Notes under the pieces: generated by a model
Told to the model about the DNA's origin: nothing
Seen by the model: only the letters and a program-made list of their open reading frames with translations
The model's database searches: none
Position numbers and translations under genes: made by a program
In this document: piece by piece, positions 34,863-46,617 of the stretch
How the letters are laid out: every line of letters starts with the position of its first letter
How positions within the stretch are numbered: position 1 is the stretch's first letter
DNA from: Exophiala sp. HKRS030
Lineage: Eukaryota; Ascomycota; Eurotiomycetes; Chaetothyriales; Herpotrichiellaceae
Assembly (NCBI GenBank): GCA_023897205.1
Contig: JAHWDD010000001.1
Coordinates: 5,766,001 to 5,830,000 of the forward strand
DNA length: 64,000 bases
Direction of reading: 5' to 3'

Positions 34863-35136
34863 GAGAGTCGGAATGTCGAACAGGAGAAAAGCAACAGCGC
34901 AAAGCCGCTGTAAATTTGGAAAATTGAGGATGCGGGGTGCATCATGGAAATCTGAATAAATATTTTAGAGGTCGTTGCACTCCACGCTCCGATTCTATTT
35001 CCGTACGATACAGCATGTGCCCCAATGATAATAACAAGCTACAGACCGTCGAACGAAAGAGTTAGGTATGCTTCAAACGATTTCTTGATCTATTATCTAG
35101 GTATTTCCTACACAGGACGCCCAGGGCCAATATTTA

Positions 35137-36567
35137 TCAATAGCTTCGTGGTAATTCCAGCACTTTCTCGCTCACAAAATTCAGAATCATTTCACGACTG
35201 ATGGGCGCGATTCTAGGGACAAAACACTCCCTCAAATATCTCTCCACATCGTATTCCATAGCATAACCCATTCCTCCGTGAGTCATCACCGCTCGCTCGC
35301 AAGCCTTGAACGCTGCTTCTGCGGCAATGTATTTTGCACTGTTGCATGCCACTCCAACGGCATGAGGTGTGATGGATTTGTCAGTCTTGCTTTGATCGTA
35401 GAGTCTCGCAGCATGGTATGTCGCAAGTTTTGCCGCTTCGAGATTCATGTATGCATCAGCGAGTGGATGAGCAATGGCCTGATTCTTCCCAATAGGTCGT
35501 CCAAATACCACCCGTTCTCTGGCATATCGTGACGCCTTTTCCAATGCGGCGTAACCGAGCCCAAGGGCCTCTCCAGCTAGTAGACATCTCTCGGCGTTCA
35601 TGCCATGCAGAATTATCTTGAAACCTTGGCCTTCTTCCCCTATGAGAGTGTTGGCAGGGATCTCGTAGTGATCGAAGAAGACCTCGTTGGCGTCGACGGC
35701 TCGACCACCCATCTTTTTGATTTTCTTGAGCTCGAGGGCCGGGTTAGAGCGATCAATATCAATGCAGAACATCGATAGGCCTTCGCTTGGCTTCTTGACT
35801 TCTTCCAACGGCGTCGTTCTTGCAAGAAGAATCATCTTGGAAGCTACCTGTGCACAAGTGATCCATATTTTCTGGCCTGGCCCATCTTGTCAGCTGCCGT
35901 ATACTTCTGCTAGCGAACGCGAGAACGGGGCACTTCACTGAGCTTGTGATGACTTACCCGTGATGATGTATTTATCACCTTGTCTCGTGGCGGTCGTTCT
36001 TAGCCTCAGAGTATCCAGCCCCGTGTTTGGCTCAGTGACCCCAAAGCAAACTCTCCATTTCCCGTTGATGATGTTGGGAATCGTCGATTCAAGTTGATCC
36101 TTGTTGCCAAACCTTGCCAATGGCTGAGTCGCGTAGACGTTTGCATGGATCGATTGGGCTCCTGCCATTCCGGCGCCAGACTGTGAAATCGTTTGGAGCA
36201 TCATTGTCGCTTCTGAAATGCCTAACCCAGCACCACCAAATTCCTCGGGCAGGGCAATACCAAGCCAGCCATCCGCTGCCAGAGCAGCGTGGAGCTCCTT
36301 CGGGTCTGTCTCTGACTGATCATGTTGCTGCCAATACTCATTGGGGAACTGAGCGCATATTTTCTGTATCGCATCTCGGACCGAGAGTTGTTCTTCTGAG
36401 AAGCCACTCATCTCCATCATTCGGTGATTTCTACCATTCGAAAAGTGCCTCTGCTGGCCATGCTCTTGGACGGCCCAGCGACACAGCCGAGGTCTGGAAG
36501 GTAGGCCAGAAACATATCTGGAGAAGAGCCGAGTGGTGCTGCACACAGCAGAGTACTTGGCCGACAT
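35137..36567 (-). CDS. Mitochondrial acyl-CoA dehydrogenase family protein
   Basis: Two exons, 36567-35958 and 35876-35137 (81-bp intron, phase 1), give 449 aa. A basic, Arg-rich presequence without acidic residues covers about the first 45 residues. The three acyl-CoA dehydrogenase domains follow: the N-terminal helical domain (LALPEEFGG-like), the middle beta domain with CFGVTEPNTGLD and YIITGQKIWITCAQ, and the C-terminal helical domain with RERVVFGRPIGKNQAIAHPL and THGGMGYAMEYDVERYLREC. The usual YEG catalytic-base motif near the C-terminus is replaced by PISREM. It probably acts in branched-chain or fatty acyl-CoA oxidation; substrate unresolved. Confidence 0.9.
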
Positions 36568-37280
36568 GGCGCAGGGCTACGAAGATAGGATGACGACTAC
36601 TCGACCTAGATCAAGGTCTGGGAAGGATGGGAAGTGTAGAGATCATCGTTAGAGGGTAATGGGTCCATAAGTACCGAGTGTGATGCCTTTTCATACCTTG
36701 GAGAACTCCGAGATCGCAGCATTTCTCCAAGCATTTTTAGCGTCTCGAAGATCAAACATGGAGATTCCGAGACAGTGTAAGGAGCCGCTGCGGGGATTCT
36801 CGGGATCGCAAACTCTCTCGAAATCTCTCGTTGGCTCAATCGATGGCCGATTTTAGGGAGATTTGTATCGAGACTGAATTCAACCAGCGAGTCGTCATCT
36901 TAATGAATCATGGGAGTGTGTGATTCTCATGTACAATAATTCCAGAGATCGTATGGCAAAGATTGGGAGCGACCAAGATTGGACGAACCTGGCGATGACG
37001 CGCGCCGACTGCCAAATTGCCGTGTATGAAACGCAATCACGTGCAGACGCTTTCAACTCGATTCGCGCTAACGCCCGATATGGAAGCAATATCAAAACAA
37101 GAGCGCCGCAAGGTGCTTTCTCGACACTCAATTCACATCGCATCCTCCCAGATACAAACTTCTTTTGATCGTCCAGCGATGCAAATGCTATGCGACAACT
37201 TCGCCAGTTCTTTCGAGCTGCGATAGTGTAGTTCTTGATCTTTCCTACCCTATTCCCACGCGTCATAATCACACACCACA
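36568..37280. promoter_or_regulatory. Divergent promoter of acyl-CoA dehydrogenase and INCENP genes
   Basis: About 710 bp between divergent starts, with no supported coding exon. It must contain both promoters. Confidence 0.45.
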
Positions 37281-40200
37281 ATGGCATCCAAAACGTCCAC
37301 CGTTGGCTCCTCGGCGTGGATCTCTGCTGAGAAGGAAAATGCATTGCACCTGCTACAGACCGAAAAAGAGGAGCTCGTCTTCCCGGCGCAACATCAACTG
37401 GAATGGCTGAATGAGCATGTCTCCGAGATTTTCAAAGGCCGTCAGGTGTATGGCTAATCACAACTGCGTTTGGTATGCTTGAACTAACTTTGGATAGTGA
37501 TGTCGTCAATGTCTTCAAAACACCGGGCAAGCTGAAGGGCAAGACTCCTCGTACTGCGAGGAAGCGCAACGTTCCAGACGCCCGCATTGTATGTTTACTT
37601 GATATTTACAGTGCCACCGCTAATGAACGTTTCCAGCCGCTCAGCGATGTTTTCTCCTCGAAGCCAATAGCCCGACCCAGTCCACCCAAGAACCCATCCA
37701 ATTACAGACCTCATTTTGAAATCGCGACAGATCCTGTCGAGTCTGCAGCCATAAAATCACAGACAGACTCAGGCTACCATGGCTCTAGCCAGGAAAACAC
37801 TATGTTTGACAACAAACAACATACGCCTCCGCTAGTAGGAGGATATGGTGCCAAACAGCCAGAAGGCCCGGATGAGCTTATGGACGTCCAGCTGGAAGAT
37901 ACCACAAATGCAGAGCACAGAACGACTGAGGGTTCTTTCCACTCCGCAAAGGAAGACCAGACCATTAAAATGACGGCAACTGAAGCTATGAAACAAGACG
38001 AAAGCTTGAAAGTTACAGCCATGCAGGTCGATGACGGTGGCCATAAAATGCCGCATGAGCAGCAACAAGCTGATCCTGACCACGACTTTGATGAATTGGG
38101 ATCTCCTTCGGACGAATCGACACCGGATAGACCCTTGGTAAGGAAGAGCAGCTTGACTTTCGCGGCACTACCCGCTCGAGAACCTATGAAGACTAGCATT
38201 GGTGGTAGAGTCTCACGGACAAGCCACGTCGACCAAAATCGCCCAATTCAAGCCAATGCGGCCCGGCCGCTCGCGCAGACACATCGTACACAGCATACAG
38301 ATCCCGAATACCACGGGAACGATGTCGAAATGAGAGACGCTGATGATGATGATGATGACGACGACGACGAGAATGTCCAGGTCTTGGGCCAGGATGACTC
38401 TGAAGAAGATACGCAAACTGCTAAAAATTATTCGAAATCGTCAACAAAAAGGTTACATGAAAAGATTGATATGTTAGGAAAAGCTCCTGCACCGCGTCCA
38501 TCAAAGTCGATCCCGTCCGCGTCATCTCTGGCCGCCATGAGACAACTTGAAGTTGTCAAACCTGAACAAGAAAGAAGCCCCAATGATCGTCCAGCAAATG
38601 ATGATGACGATGATTGGATCAAGCCCTTGACTTCGCCTGATGCTGCAAGATCACCTGCCACCAACACCAGAACGAATCATCATGCGTATGAATCTGACGA
38701 GGAGGATGACGGAGAGGAAGAGGAGTTCTACATGCGTGCTCCAGAATTGGTTGCCCATGAAGAGAGGATGAGAACACCTGTGCGGGCATCTCCTGGCCCA
38801 GGCAGGATCATGCCGGGATATGGCCATACAAAATCTGCGTCAACAGCAACCCTGGCTTCACCAGCAAAGGCAGCAATGGCTGTTCCAGTGAGTCCAGCCA
38901 AGTCAATATCTGTGTCTAATCCAGCGCAGGCCACGACCACGCCACAGGGTTCGCCCAGACGGTACCTTGATTTGAGTGCATCGAAGTCGAAATTGCAATC
39001 CATCATGAAGACCGCCAAAGGTCTCTTCACGACCAGTGCAAGCGTCTCTGCGGCTGCGAAACTCGAAACGCTGTCTCCAAATGCGGTGAAAGTGGCAGCA
39101 CATGCAATGCCTGGAATGTATCCCAACCTCAACGCCTTGAGGGAGGATAAACCGTTGCCACCAAGTCCTCCAAAACAAGGAAGAAGAACTCGCAGCTCGA
39201 CTGAAAGGGAAAAGGAAGAGAAGCGCAAAGATAAGGAAACGCAATTGAAACAAAGAATGGATGACCAACTGGAACAAGCTCGGGAGCAGGAGCGACGGAA
39301 AATCGCTGAACAAAAAGTCCAGCAGCATACAGTGCACCCGAGCCGACATGAGCAACCACCTTGCCCGAGTCCGAAGCGCCATATTGACGAACATACATTT
39401 CACGAGCCCGCCGAGCCTCAACCCACTGCAGGCAGACCTACTAGACCGATGCGCCCTGGACGAGAGCCACCTGCGAGCAAGACAAAACCAGCACCAGTGT
39501 CGATTCGTGTAGGAACGTTGTCGCAGCGTATGCCGAACGGCACTTCTCAAGTGCCGCAAGACTCATTGACTGCTGAGCCCAAAAGACCAGGGCTAACCAA
39601 GAAGGCCAGTACCGCGTCTCTGCAGTCAGCCTCGTCTACAACTTTTAAGTCATCCGTTCACGGGCAACCTCCAAAACCGCGAGCTCTCCTCGCTGCTGAG
39701 CGGAAGAAAGAGCAGGATGACCGCGAAGCCCAGAGAAAGCTCGAGCAGAAACGAGAGATAGAACGGAAACGAGCAGCTCAGCAGGAAGAGGCTCGTAAGC
39801 AAGAGCAGAAACAACGAGCTGAGGCAGAGAAACGAGAGCGAGAACGCATTGCAGCTGAGCAAGCTAAAAGACAGGCGCAACAGCAAGCCATCGAGCGTAA
39901 ACGTCAAGAGGCGGCCCGAAAGGCAGAGCAGCAGCGTTTGGAACGTGCCGCGAACGAGGCTGTAAGTTGTTCAAGCCAACTTAGATTGTCAGTAACTAAC
40001 TTCAACAGGCTCAATCGAGACCGCCTTCGCGACTGGCCGCTCAAAATTCCACTCGCTCCCTGATCAATCACCCTCTCCCCACAAATCCTGCTAAGCCAGC
40101 GAAGCGACCTCTGGAAGACGAGGCCAGCCGGCCTCAGGCATCGAAGTATGGGACATCTGGATTGACTCAAGGTGATTTGAAGCGAAGAAAGACGGAGGAA

Positions 40201-40854
40201 GAAGATGCGATGGAACCAATGTCACGACCAGTCGTATCCGGTGCTCCAATTCGACAGTCTCAACTCGGCAAGAAACCGTCCATCTTCAACCACAGTGCCT
40301 ACACACAAGCACAGCCATCGAGCCATCTCAACCAATTTCCTCAACCTCCGTCTCGAGCGGCTCCACCGCAGATGCAGCAATATGCTACGGGCGGGAGGAT
40401 TCCATTTGCAGATGCTGGGCCACCAGGCCCTGCCAAGACACCCATCTCGATGATGCAGCAGAAGACGATTACAACGGTCAAATCATCGCCTCAATATCCC
40501 AATGGAGAGGCTATCAACCTGCCTGAGATCCCAACCGATTCAGAGGACGAGGATTCAGAAGACGAAGGCAATGCCTTTCCCCTACCCGATTGGGCCACAC
40601 CGGGACATCTCACGGAACAGCTGATGCGCCAAGAAGGAATGGACGGTGATGCAGTGTTTGGACCTATAGCACCACTGAAGATGGAAGAGATTTTCTCCAA
40701 GGGCAACAAAGATCGATTGAAACGACTCCGAGACCGCACGAGCAGCGCCAACTGGACATTGAGCGGAGACGGTTTGACACTGGAGGAGGTGAGGGCGGAT
40801 CGAGAACAGCGAGAACGCATGAGGCTGGAAGGCGGTTGGAAATTCGGGCATTGA
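37281..40854 (+). CDS. sli15: Inner centromere protein INCENP (Sli15/Pic1)
   Basis: Four exons: 37281-37447, 37498-37588, 37637-39961 and 40009-40854, total 3429 bp, 1142 aa. The N-terminal segment (WISAEKENALHLLQTEKEEL, then EWLNEHVSEIFKGRQ) is the borealin/survivin-binding helix. PGKLKGKTPRTARKRN follows. The middle is disordered, with an Asp run, then a long single alpha-helix rich in Glu, Lys, Arg and Gln (about 610-890). The C-terminal IN-box is complete: LPEIPTDSEDED, FPLPDWATPGHLTEQL and the TSS motif in DRTSSANWTL that Aurora B binds and phosphorylates. It is the scaffold of the chromosomal passenger complex. The second intron (48 bp) is in frame and stop-free. Confidence 0.95.
38341..38371 (+). 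repeat. GAT/GAC tract coding poly-Asp
   Basis: In-frame trinucleotide tract inside the INCENP gene, giving about ten Asp in a row; likely length-variable between strains. Confidence 0.85.
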
Positions 40855-41327
40855 GGCTTCTGCTTGAGACTATAATGATTGATGAATTGTGGGATTCTGG
40901 ATAGAGGCAATCCACAGACAAGTTTGGCGAGGCTTGAACAGATTTGGCCTATGTACGGAGTACTACAGGTTGTGATCACGGCGCAATGGGCGCAACGCAA
41001 AATTATTGTCTGATGATACGTGCTTCCAAACCTGTTTGATGTGTTCGAAGATTCCTTTCAGTTGTACCAACCGCAATTTGTCGTCAGCCGTCATCGATTC
41101 GATTACCTACCCGGAAAGCGTTCAATAGATGTGGTAGAATGTATTACAGCATAGCATGTCTTTCTTCGTACTCCGTAGTTGTGCTTCGTTGGATGACGCA
41201 ATTTGGAGAAGGAATATTATTGAAGGCGTTGGAGCAGCAATCGCGCCATTGTTTTCATTTGATTCATGTGAAGCTTGCACCTGAGTTGTTTTATTGGGAT
41301 ACCTACTATCCGCCTTGTTTATCTACG
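40855..41327. other. Spacer with an inverted pair of TACGGAGTAC elements
   Basis: Tandem genes flank about 470 bp. A perfect TACGGAGTAC lies at 40954-40963 and its inverted copy at 41168-41177. Confidence 0.6.
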
Positions 41328-42119
41328 ATGACTTCTACATATTCCCGGTCCTTCTTCCGAGCCTTCGCTCCAGCCTTGCGAGCTCAGCGCGTCCCAGTTA
41401 CAAGACCGAGATGCTCTCCATTCGCAACTTCATTCCGCGGCTATGCAGCGGCAGCAGGAGAACAACCACGCCTGCGTCTGGGCGTAACTGCCCCTAATTT
41501 CCAAGCAAAGACCACACAGGGCGATATCGACTTTCACAAATACATTGACGGGTCATGGGCTATCCTCTTCAGTCACCCAGCGGACTTCACACCCGTTTGC
41601 ACGACCGAACTGGGCGCATTCGCAAAGATGCGGAACGAGTTTGAGAAGAGAGGTGTCAAGATGATAGGCTTGAGTGCCAATGATCTGAACAGTCATGATG
41701 CTTGGATCAAGGACATCAATGACATCTCGAATACAAATCTGCAATTTCCCATCATAGCCGATGCTGACCGGAAGGTGGCCTTTTTGTATGATATGGTGGA
41801 CCAGCAAGACCTGACCAACATTGACGAGAAGGGCATTGCTTTCACCATCCGGAGTGTTTTTATCATCGACCCACAGAAGAAAATCCGTCTGGTCATGTTG
41901 TATCCTGCTTCAGTGGGCAGGAACTCGGCCGAAGTGCTTCGGGTCATTGATAGTCTGCAGACGGGCGACAAGAAGGGCGTGACCACTCCGATTGATTGGC
42001 AAGTTGGCCAAGATGTTATTGTGCCGCCAACAGTGTCTACGGAGGATGCCAAGAAGAAGTTTGCTGATGTCAGAGAGGTTCGCCCATACCTCAGGTTCAC
42101 GAGTGGACAGACAAAATAG
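41328..42119 (+). CDS. prx1: Mitochondrial 1-Cys peroxiredoxin (Prx6 type)
   Basis: Intronless, 263 aa, ATG at 41328. The N-terminus is an Arg/Ser/Ala-rich presequence with SFRGYAAAAG as a likely cleavage region. The peroxidatic cysteine sits in HPADFTPVCTTELGAF, and the Arg needed for catalysis is in KIRLVMLYPASVGRN. There is no second resolving Cys, and the long C-terminal arm (PIDWQVGQDVIVPPTVS, then VRPYLRFT) defines the Prx6 class. It reduces hydrogen peroxide and lipid peroxides in the mitochondrial matrix, recycled by glutathione or thioredoxin. The frame opens further upstream, but without presequence character. Confidence 0.93.
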   Translation: MTSTYSRSFFRAFAPALRAQRVPVTRPRCSPFATSFRGYAAAAGEQPRLRLGVTAPNFQAKTTQGDIDFHKYIDGSWAILFSHPADFTPVCTTELGAFAKMRNEFEKRGVKMIGLSANDLNSHDAWIKDINDISNTNLQFPIIADADRKVAFLYDMVDQQDLTNIDEKGIAFTIRSVFIIDPQKKIRLVMLYPASVGRNSAEVLRVIDSLQTGDKKGVTTPIDWQVGQDVIVPPTVSTEDAKKKFADVREVRPYLRFTSGQTK

Positions 42120-42579
42120 AAGGATGTTTTGGAAGACACCGCAGGCGTGCAGTGCATGTAGACAAGTGGAGGCACAAAATGACAGAGGATGTATAGTATA
42201 GCTAGAACTTTAGAGACTACGAGTATATAGAGCAGTAATGTTGTCTTAAACATCTCAGTGTGGTAGTGGCGATGAGAGAGGACGTGCATCGGCGAGTACG
42301 AGAAATGAATAAGCCATGATGTCGTCCGCAAATCGGAATAAGGCACTCGACTTCATCTGCGAATGATCCATCTTCAATCTTGCAGTTCATATTATTTCTC
42401 ACCTTTTACCTACTCTTGATCTTCGATCTCCAAGTAATATCTCTAACGTCGTAAGACACTTAATACATCTCACCTGACTACATTCCTTGTCACGCCGACT
42501 CATCTCGCACTCGCTACATCCTCGACCTCGCCCACGCCGAGTGAACATCTTCTGGTCACTTCTGCCCTCAATACCCAGA
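42120..42579. other. Spacer between peroxiredoxin and E2 genes
   Basis: About 460 bp of 3' and 5' untranslated sequence. Nothing recognised. Confidence 0.4.
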
Positions 42580-43149
42580 ATGGGCACCTCTTCGGCGGCC
42601 GCGACGCTGCTTCAACGCCAATTGAAACAAATGCAGTCCGACAAAGACATCCCTGGGATCAGTTGTGGCCTCGCTGACGACAACATCTTCGAGTGGGAAG
42701 TCATGCTCATGATTAATGACGACTGCAAATACTACGGAGGTAGGCCCGTCAACCCCGATGTGATTCTAGAGTGTGAACCTAGATATTGATGCAAACCAGG
42801 CGGTTTCTTTCGCGCCAGAATGTCCTTCCCTCAGGATTACCCGTTGATGCCTCCGAAGCTGAAGTTCGAGACACCCATCTTCCACCCCAATATATACCCC
42901 TCCGGAGAAGTGTGCATATCGATCCTACACCCCCCCGAAGAAGATAAATATGGATACGAGTCTGTTGCTGAGAGATGGTCACCTGTACAATCGCCAGAAA
43001 CCATCTTGATATCGGTCATCAGTATGCTGAGCAGTCCCAACGACGAAAGCCCGGCGAATGTGGATGCAGCCAAGATGTGGCGAGAGGATCCCAAAGGCTT
43101 CAGGAGAAAATGCCAAAGAATCGTCCGGGAATCCCTTGGGGAAGAGTGA
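42580..43149 (+). CDS. Ubiquitin-conjugating enzyme E2, UBE2G/Ubc7 type
   Basis: Two exons, 42580-42739 and 42800-43149 (60-bp intron, phase 1), give 169 aa. The UBC fold is complete: LLQRQLKQMQ helix, FEWEVMLM, YYGGGFFRARMSFPQDYPLM made by splicing, the HPN motif in FHPNIYPSGEVCISIL and the catalytic Cys therein. The acidic insert EEDKYGYESVAERW next to the active site and SPANVDAAKMWRED identify the G class, closer to human UBE2G1 than to yeast Ubc7. It is expected to build Lys48 chains; an ER-associated role is possible but not shown. Confidence 0.93.
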
Positions 43150-43554
43150 TGCATCTGGAAAAGCGAGTAGCATGAATATAGGAATCCACGACGACGTCGT
43201 CTTTGACTGGCATGAGGAGAGGGGATGGTTCCCTCATTATCTGAACTTGCATGCAGCAATGAAATGGCGTTACAGCAGCCTTTACAAGGAATCTTCAGCC
43301 TGGCGTTGGTGGAATCGTTACAAACATTGGGCACATGAGATGACTGCACCTATAACAGTCGAGGTTTTGACGCATAACACGAGGGCTCACAACAGCAATG
43401 GTATCGATTTATGTTTCAAGGTTGCCTTCATCTTCATTTACGAATGCCTTTCACAATTGACCTCGGACACGGATGGTCTCGTGGCGCTTCAAGGATATTT
43501 CAATCTGCAGATAGTCCAACATGCCTGCAGTATTCTATGCTCACTTGAGTAAAG
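43150..43554. other. Convergent 3' spacer
   Basis: Between the convergent E2 and Utr4 genes. The open frame here is not protein-like in context. Confidence 0.4.
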
Positions 43555-44685
43555 CTATGAGAAATCGAGATATTCGAAGCTTTCTATGATATCCAGACCC
43601 TTCCTATCCTCTTCCGACAGTGGTGTATTCCCAGGTCTGTCCACTACTACGGCTTTCATACTCGCTTCGAGTGCAGCCCGTACTTCCTTGACGTTATCAC
43701 TGAGGAACAAAATATCCGATTGATCCTGTTCCAGTGCCTCGGCAATTTTCGCGTAACTGCCCGCTTCATGTTTAAGCCCAGCATTTGTCGTATCGAACCA
43801 GGCTTTTATGATATCGCGGCGGTCAAGTATGGCTTTGGGGTCGTCGGGGATTGCTGGATCCTTGATGTGTTGAAACAATAGTTTCTGCGCAAAGATCGAG
43901 CCGCTGCTGTAGATGGCAATTTCCTTACGAGCTGCGTCCGCCGATGATGCAGATGACCATGAATCAAAGGCCGCCAGAACATCTGGATATATCGGAGTCG
44001 AATAGACGTGGTTCTTGTAGCCTTCCTCCCATAGGTAGCCTTGGCCACTACTGAGTAGGTGTTCTCGCGTCTTAGGATGCACAACCTTACCTTGGAGGTT
44101 TTTCAAGTAGGCAATCTTGACGTCTCTCTCGCTGAGGTCCTTGACGTGCGCCTCGAACGCCTCGGGCGATGACCGAGCTGTTTCGGGGAACGCGTCGCGA
44201 TACTTGACGAAGCCCGGATCGTCCCATTTCGTCCTGAGGATATCCGGAAGTGCCTGCAGAGCGTATGGGAACTATTCTTGCTTGAGTCAGGCCTCTGTGC
44301 CGCTGTACGCGCCGCGTTCCGGAACATGACGGGATCATGGGCAGAAACAAAGGCTTCCTTACCAGGGTGTTTTTGACAAAAGTGATTGGGCATATGGTGC
44401 CCTCTGATACAACGATCCAAATGTTAGCCACTTCATGCCCCCGACAGTCTGAATACCCACGCCCTGGCCACAACATGTCTGACCTATATCAAGTAACAAA
44501 AGCTTGACATCTTTTATTGTTTGCTTGGATGTTCGACCGACAACGGCGTCCTTGTCCGACTTTGATGCTGCTGATGCATCTTTGGCTTTTCCTACGACGC
44601 TTCGGCGTTGCTTCACTGATCGGTCCTCAGATGTGGCAGGATCGGGACTGCGTGAGTGCCGTTTGCCTGACCTGGTTGGTACCAT
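43555..44685 (-). CDS. utr4: Enolase-phosphatase E1 (Utr4), methionine salvage
   Basis: Four exons, 44685-44484, 44403-44363, 44271-44091 and 44039-43555, sum to 909 bp and 302 aa, all phases closing. Splicing rebuilds the HAD motif I LLLDIEGTICPITFVKNTLF (nucleophile Asp). Motif II is IAIYSSGSIFAQKLLF and motif III ILFLSDNVKEVRAA. The substrate region LQGYLWEEGYK appears only when the last, in-frame 51-bp intron is removed. The enzyme turns diketo-methylthiopentyl phosphate into the acireductone in the 5'-methylthioadenosine salvage path. An unusual 60-residue basic Ser/Lys/Arg N-terminal extension precedes the catalytic domain. Confidence 0.93.
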
Positions 44686-45098
44686 CGGAGCTGGACTGCG
44701 GGACTTATGCCTGCCAGCTCGTGATCCTGGGGTTCTTCCAGCGGAACGATGAATTACTCACCACTTGACAGATTTAATAAGTAGGAGGTGGATGATCAGC
44801 TACAGTGGGTTACATGCCCGGAAAAACTTTTCGCCAGCGCCCGAAAACAAAACTTCGCCGCCTCTTGCTATCACAAGCAAACCACGACTTTCGGCGCTAT
44901 GAAGACCAGTGCTTTCTCGCTCGCCTGCTCATGCAAACTGTCACCACGCCGTTTTCCTTGAGTACTACGGGAAGTGTTCCTGAGATACTCTACTGGATAC
45001 ACTTCTCCTGCCACCTACAAAGTGATGTACCAGATGTCGCAAGACCTATCTATCTAACCTTCGTCCCGGCACGGCCTCATTGCCTTTCTGCTGCACCT
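44686..45098. other. Spacer upstream of utr4
   Basis: About 410 bp, with the utr4 promoter and the 3' end of the CorA-like gene. Nothing recognised. Confidence 0.4.
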
Positions 45099-46617
45099 TC
45101 ACTTCCCGGGCAAGTCAAGCATCTGGTATGCTTCTCTGTCAGACTTCCGTGTTCTTTTCAGACCAGGCCAACGCCACAGGTTCGATGGATGAAAGTAGAT
45201 CCAAATTGTCAAGACCGCAACGGTCAAAGGTACACTGATGACCCAAAAGACCCAGAAATGCTTTGACAGGCTCATATCCCCTCGTTCATTTCCACCGAAG
45301 TTGAAAAATGCGCTGCCGAAAATCGTTGCGACAGTGGATATGGGAAGAAAGATCAAAGTTGTCAAAGCAATCGTATGCATCGAACTGCTTTCAGTTTTGA
45401 TCCTGCTACTGTCTTTTTGTGCCACAAGATTGAAGCTCTGTTCGTTATCAGCCTCATGCTGATCAGTGGCGGTCTGCCCGACGACTTACGAGGTTGATCA
45501 CATTCTGCATCCTTTTCTCCATGCTGATGGCTCTCAGGTCTACTGACTCAAAGAGACTTTCCGAGTAATGAAGGCCTGATATTGTCCTTCGTGCTTCAAC
45601 CGAACCTGCACCTCCACATTGAGTCTGCGCTCTGACAATGTGTGAGATAGTCCGCAAGATGGCATCGACCGCTTCCTTGACGTGTATGATGTTCTTTGCG
45701 ATGTAGTGGAGATCCACCCAGTTTTGATCAAAGTCACTTGTAACCACCGTGGAATCGATGGCATACTATTCGTGTGAATAAGCACTGGAACGGCCCAAAG
45801 CACAGGAATGTCTTACTCTCTCACAGTCTCCAACGTATCGATTCAATGTCCACAGTTGCTCGTCGACCTGGCGATGCAAGTCTGCTAGTACAACATTGAA
45901 CAAATCGAGAGGATTAGCGAAAACAGTCCTCCAGACAATCTGTGGCAAACCCTCGAACCTCTCAGCCAAGGTTTTTGAAGAACCGAAACAGATCAAGGTC
46001 AAAAGTCCATATTTATCGCGACGCAGAAAGTATGCACTTCTCAGCCACAAGATGTTGTCATGCTTGGGCTCGATAGCTTTGCACAGAAAATGAAACCATG
46101 ATTCTGCTCTGGATTAGTGACGTGACCAAATACCATGGGCTCTCCTCACGGAATGCACCGTTGTCAAGTTCTTCATGTCCAAAAGAATGGGTCACACTTT
46201 GCACTCTTTCATACCAGAACGTCGTTGGGATGGAGAAATGTTCGGCCAGTGCCATGAGAGTACTTGATGTGCCGGCATTTGGATAGTCAAGAGGTGCAAA
46301 TCTACAAGTTCGGTAAGCATTGTGACTTGAGATTGCAGGCTCAAACGGTTGCCGCTGCGCACATTACTCTCAAAGCTGGAGCATGACTTTTGACAAGCAT
46401 TGACGTCGTGGTGAACCCAAGAGAGGGCCCAGTCAACTCTCCTACGCTTGTTAGGATGTCCGCTTTATTCTAAAGGCCAGGCGAACGAACCTGTGCTTGA
46501 CAACGCTACATCCAAAACTTCCATCTTGTACTCGTCGGTCGATATTGCAGGGGTTCCTGAGTGGTCGAGAAGATCTTGGAAAGCTCCACGATGGGTGCTA
46601 TCGTGGTACACAGACAT
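45099..46617 (-). CDS. CorA-like membrane protein (fungal Mg transporter-like family)
   Basis: Exons supported by phase: 46354-46150, 46103-45817, 45765-45490 and 45437-45099, giving 368 aa. A first exon beginning at the ATG at 46617 is likely but its donor is not fixed. The N-terminal soluble part contains LALAEHFSIP-like and FWYERVQSVTHSFG segments, here spelled ALAEHFSIPTTFWYERV. A helical stalk follows (WVDLHYIAKNIIHVKEAVDA). Two membrane helices close the protein: IALTTLIFLPISTVATIFG and FWVFWVISVPLTVAVL. The GMN selectivity motif of true CorA channels is replaced by GSA, as in the expanded fungal group of unknown transport activity. Confidence 0.75.

Noticed and set aside
41139..41327. 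63-codon upstream extension of the peroxiredoxin frame
   Set aside because: The mitochondrial presequence begins at the ATG at 41328; the extension is not presequence-like.
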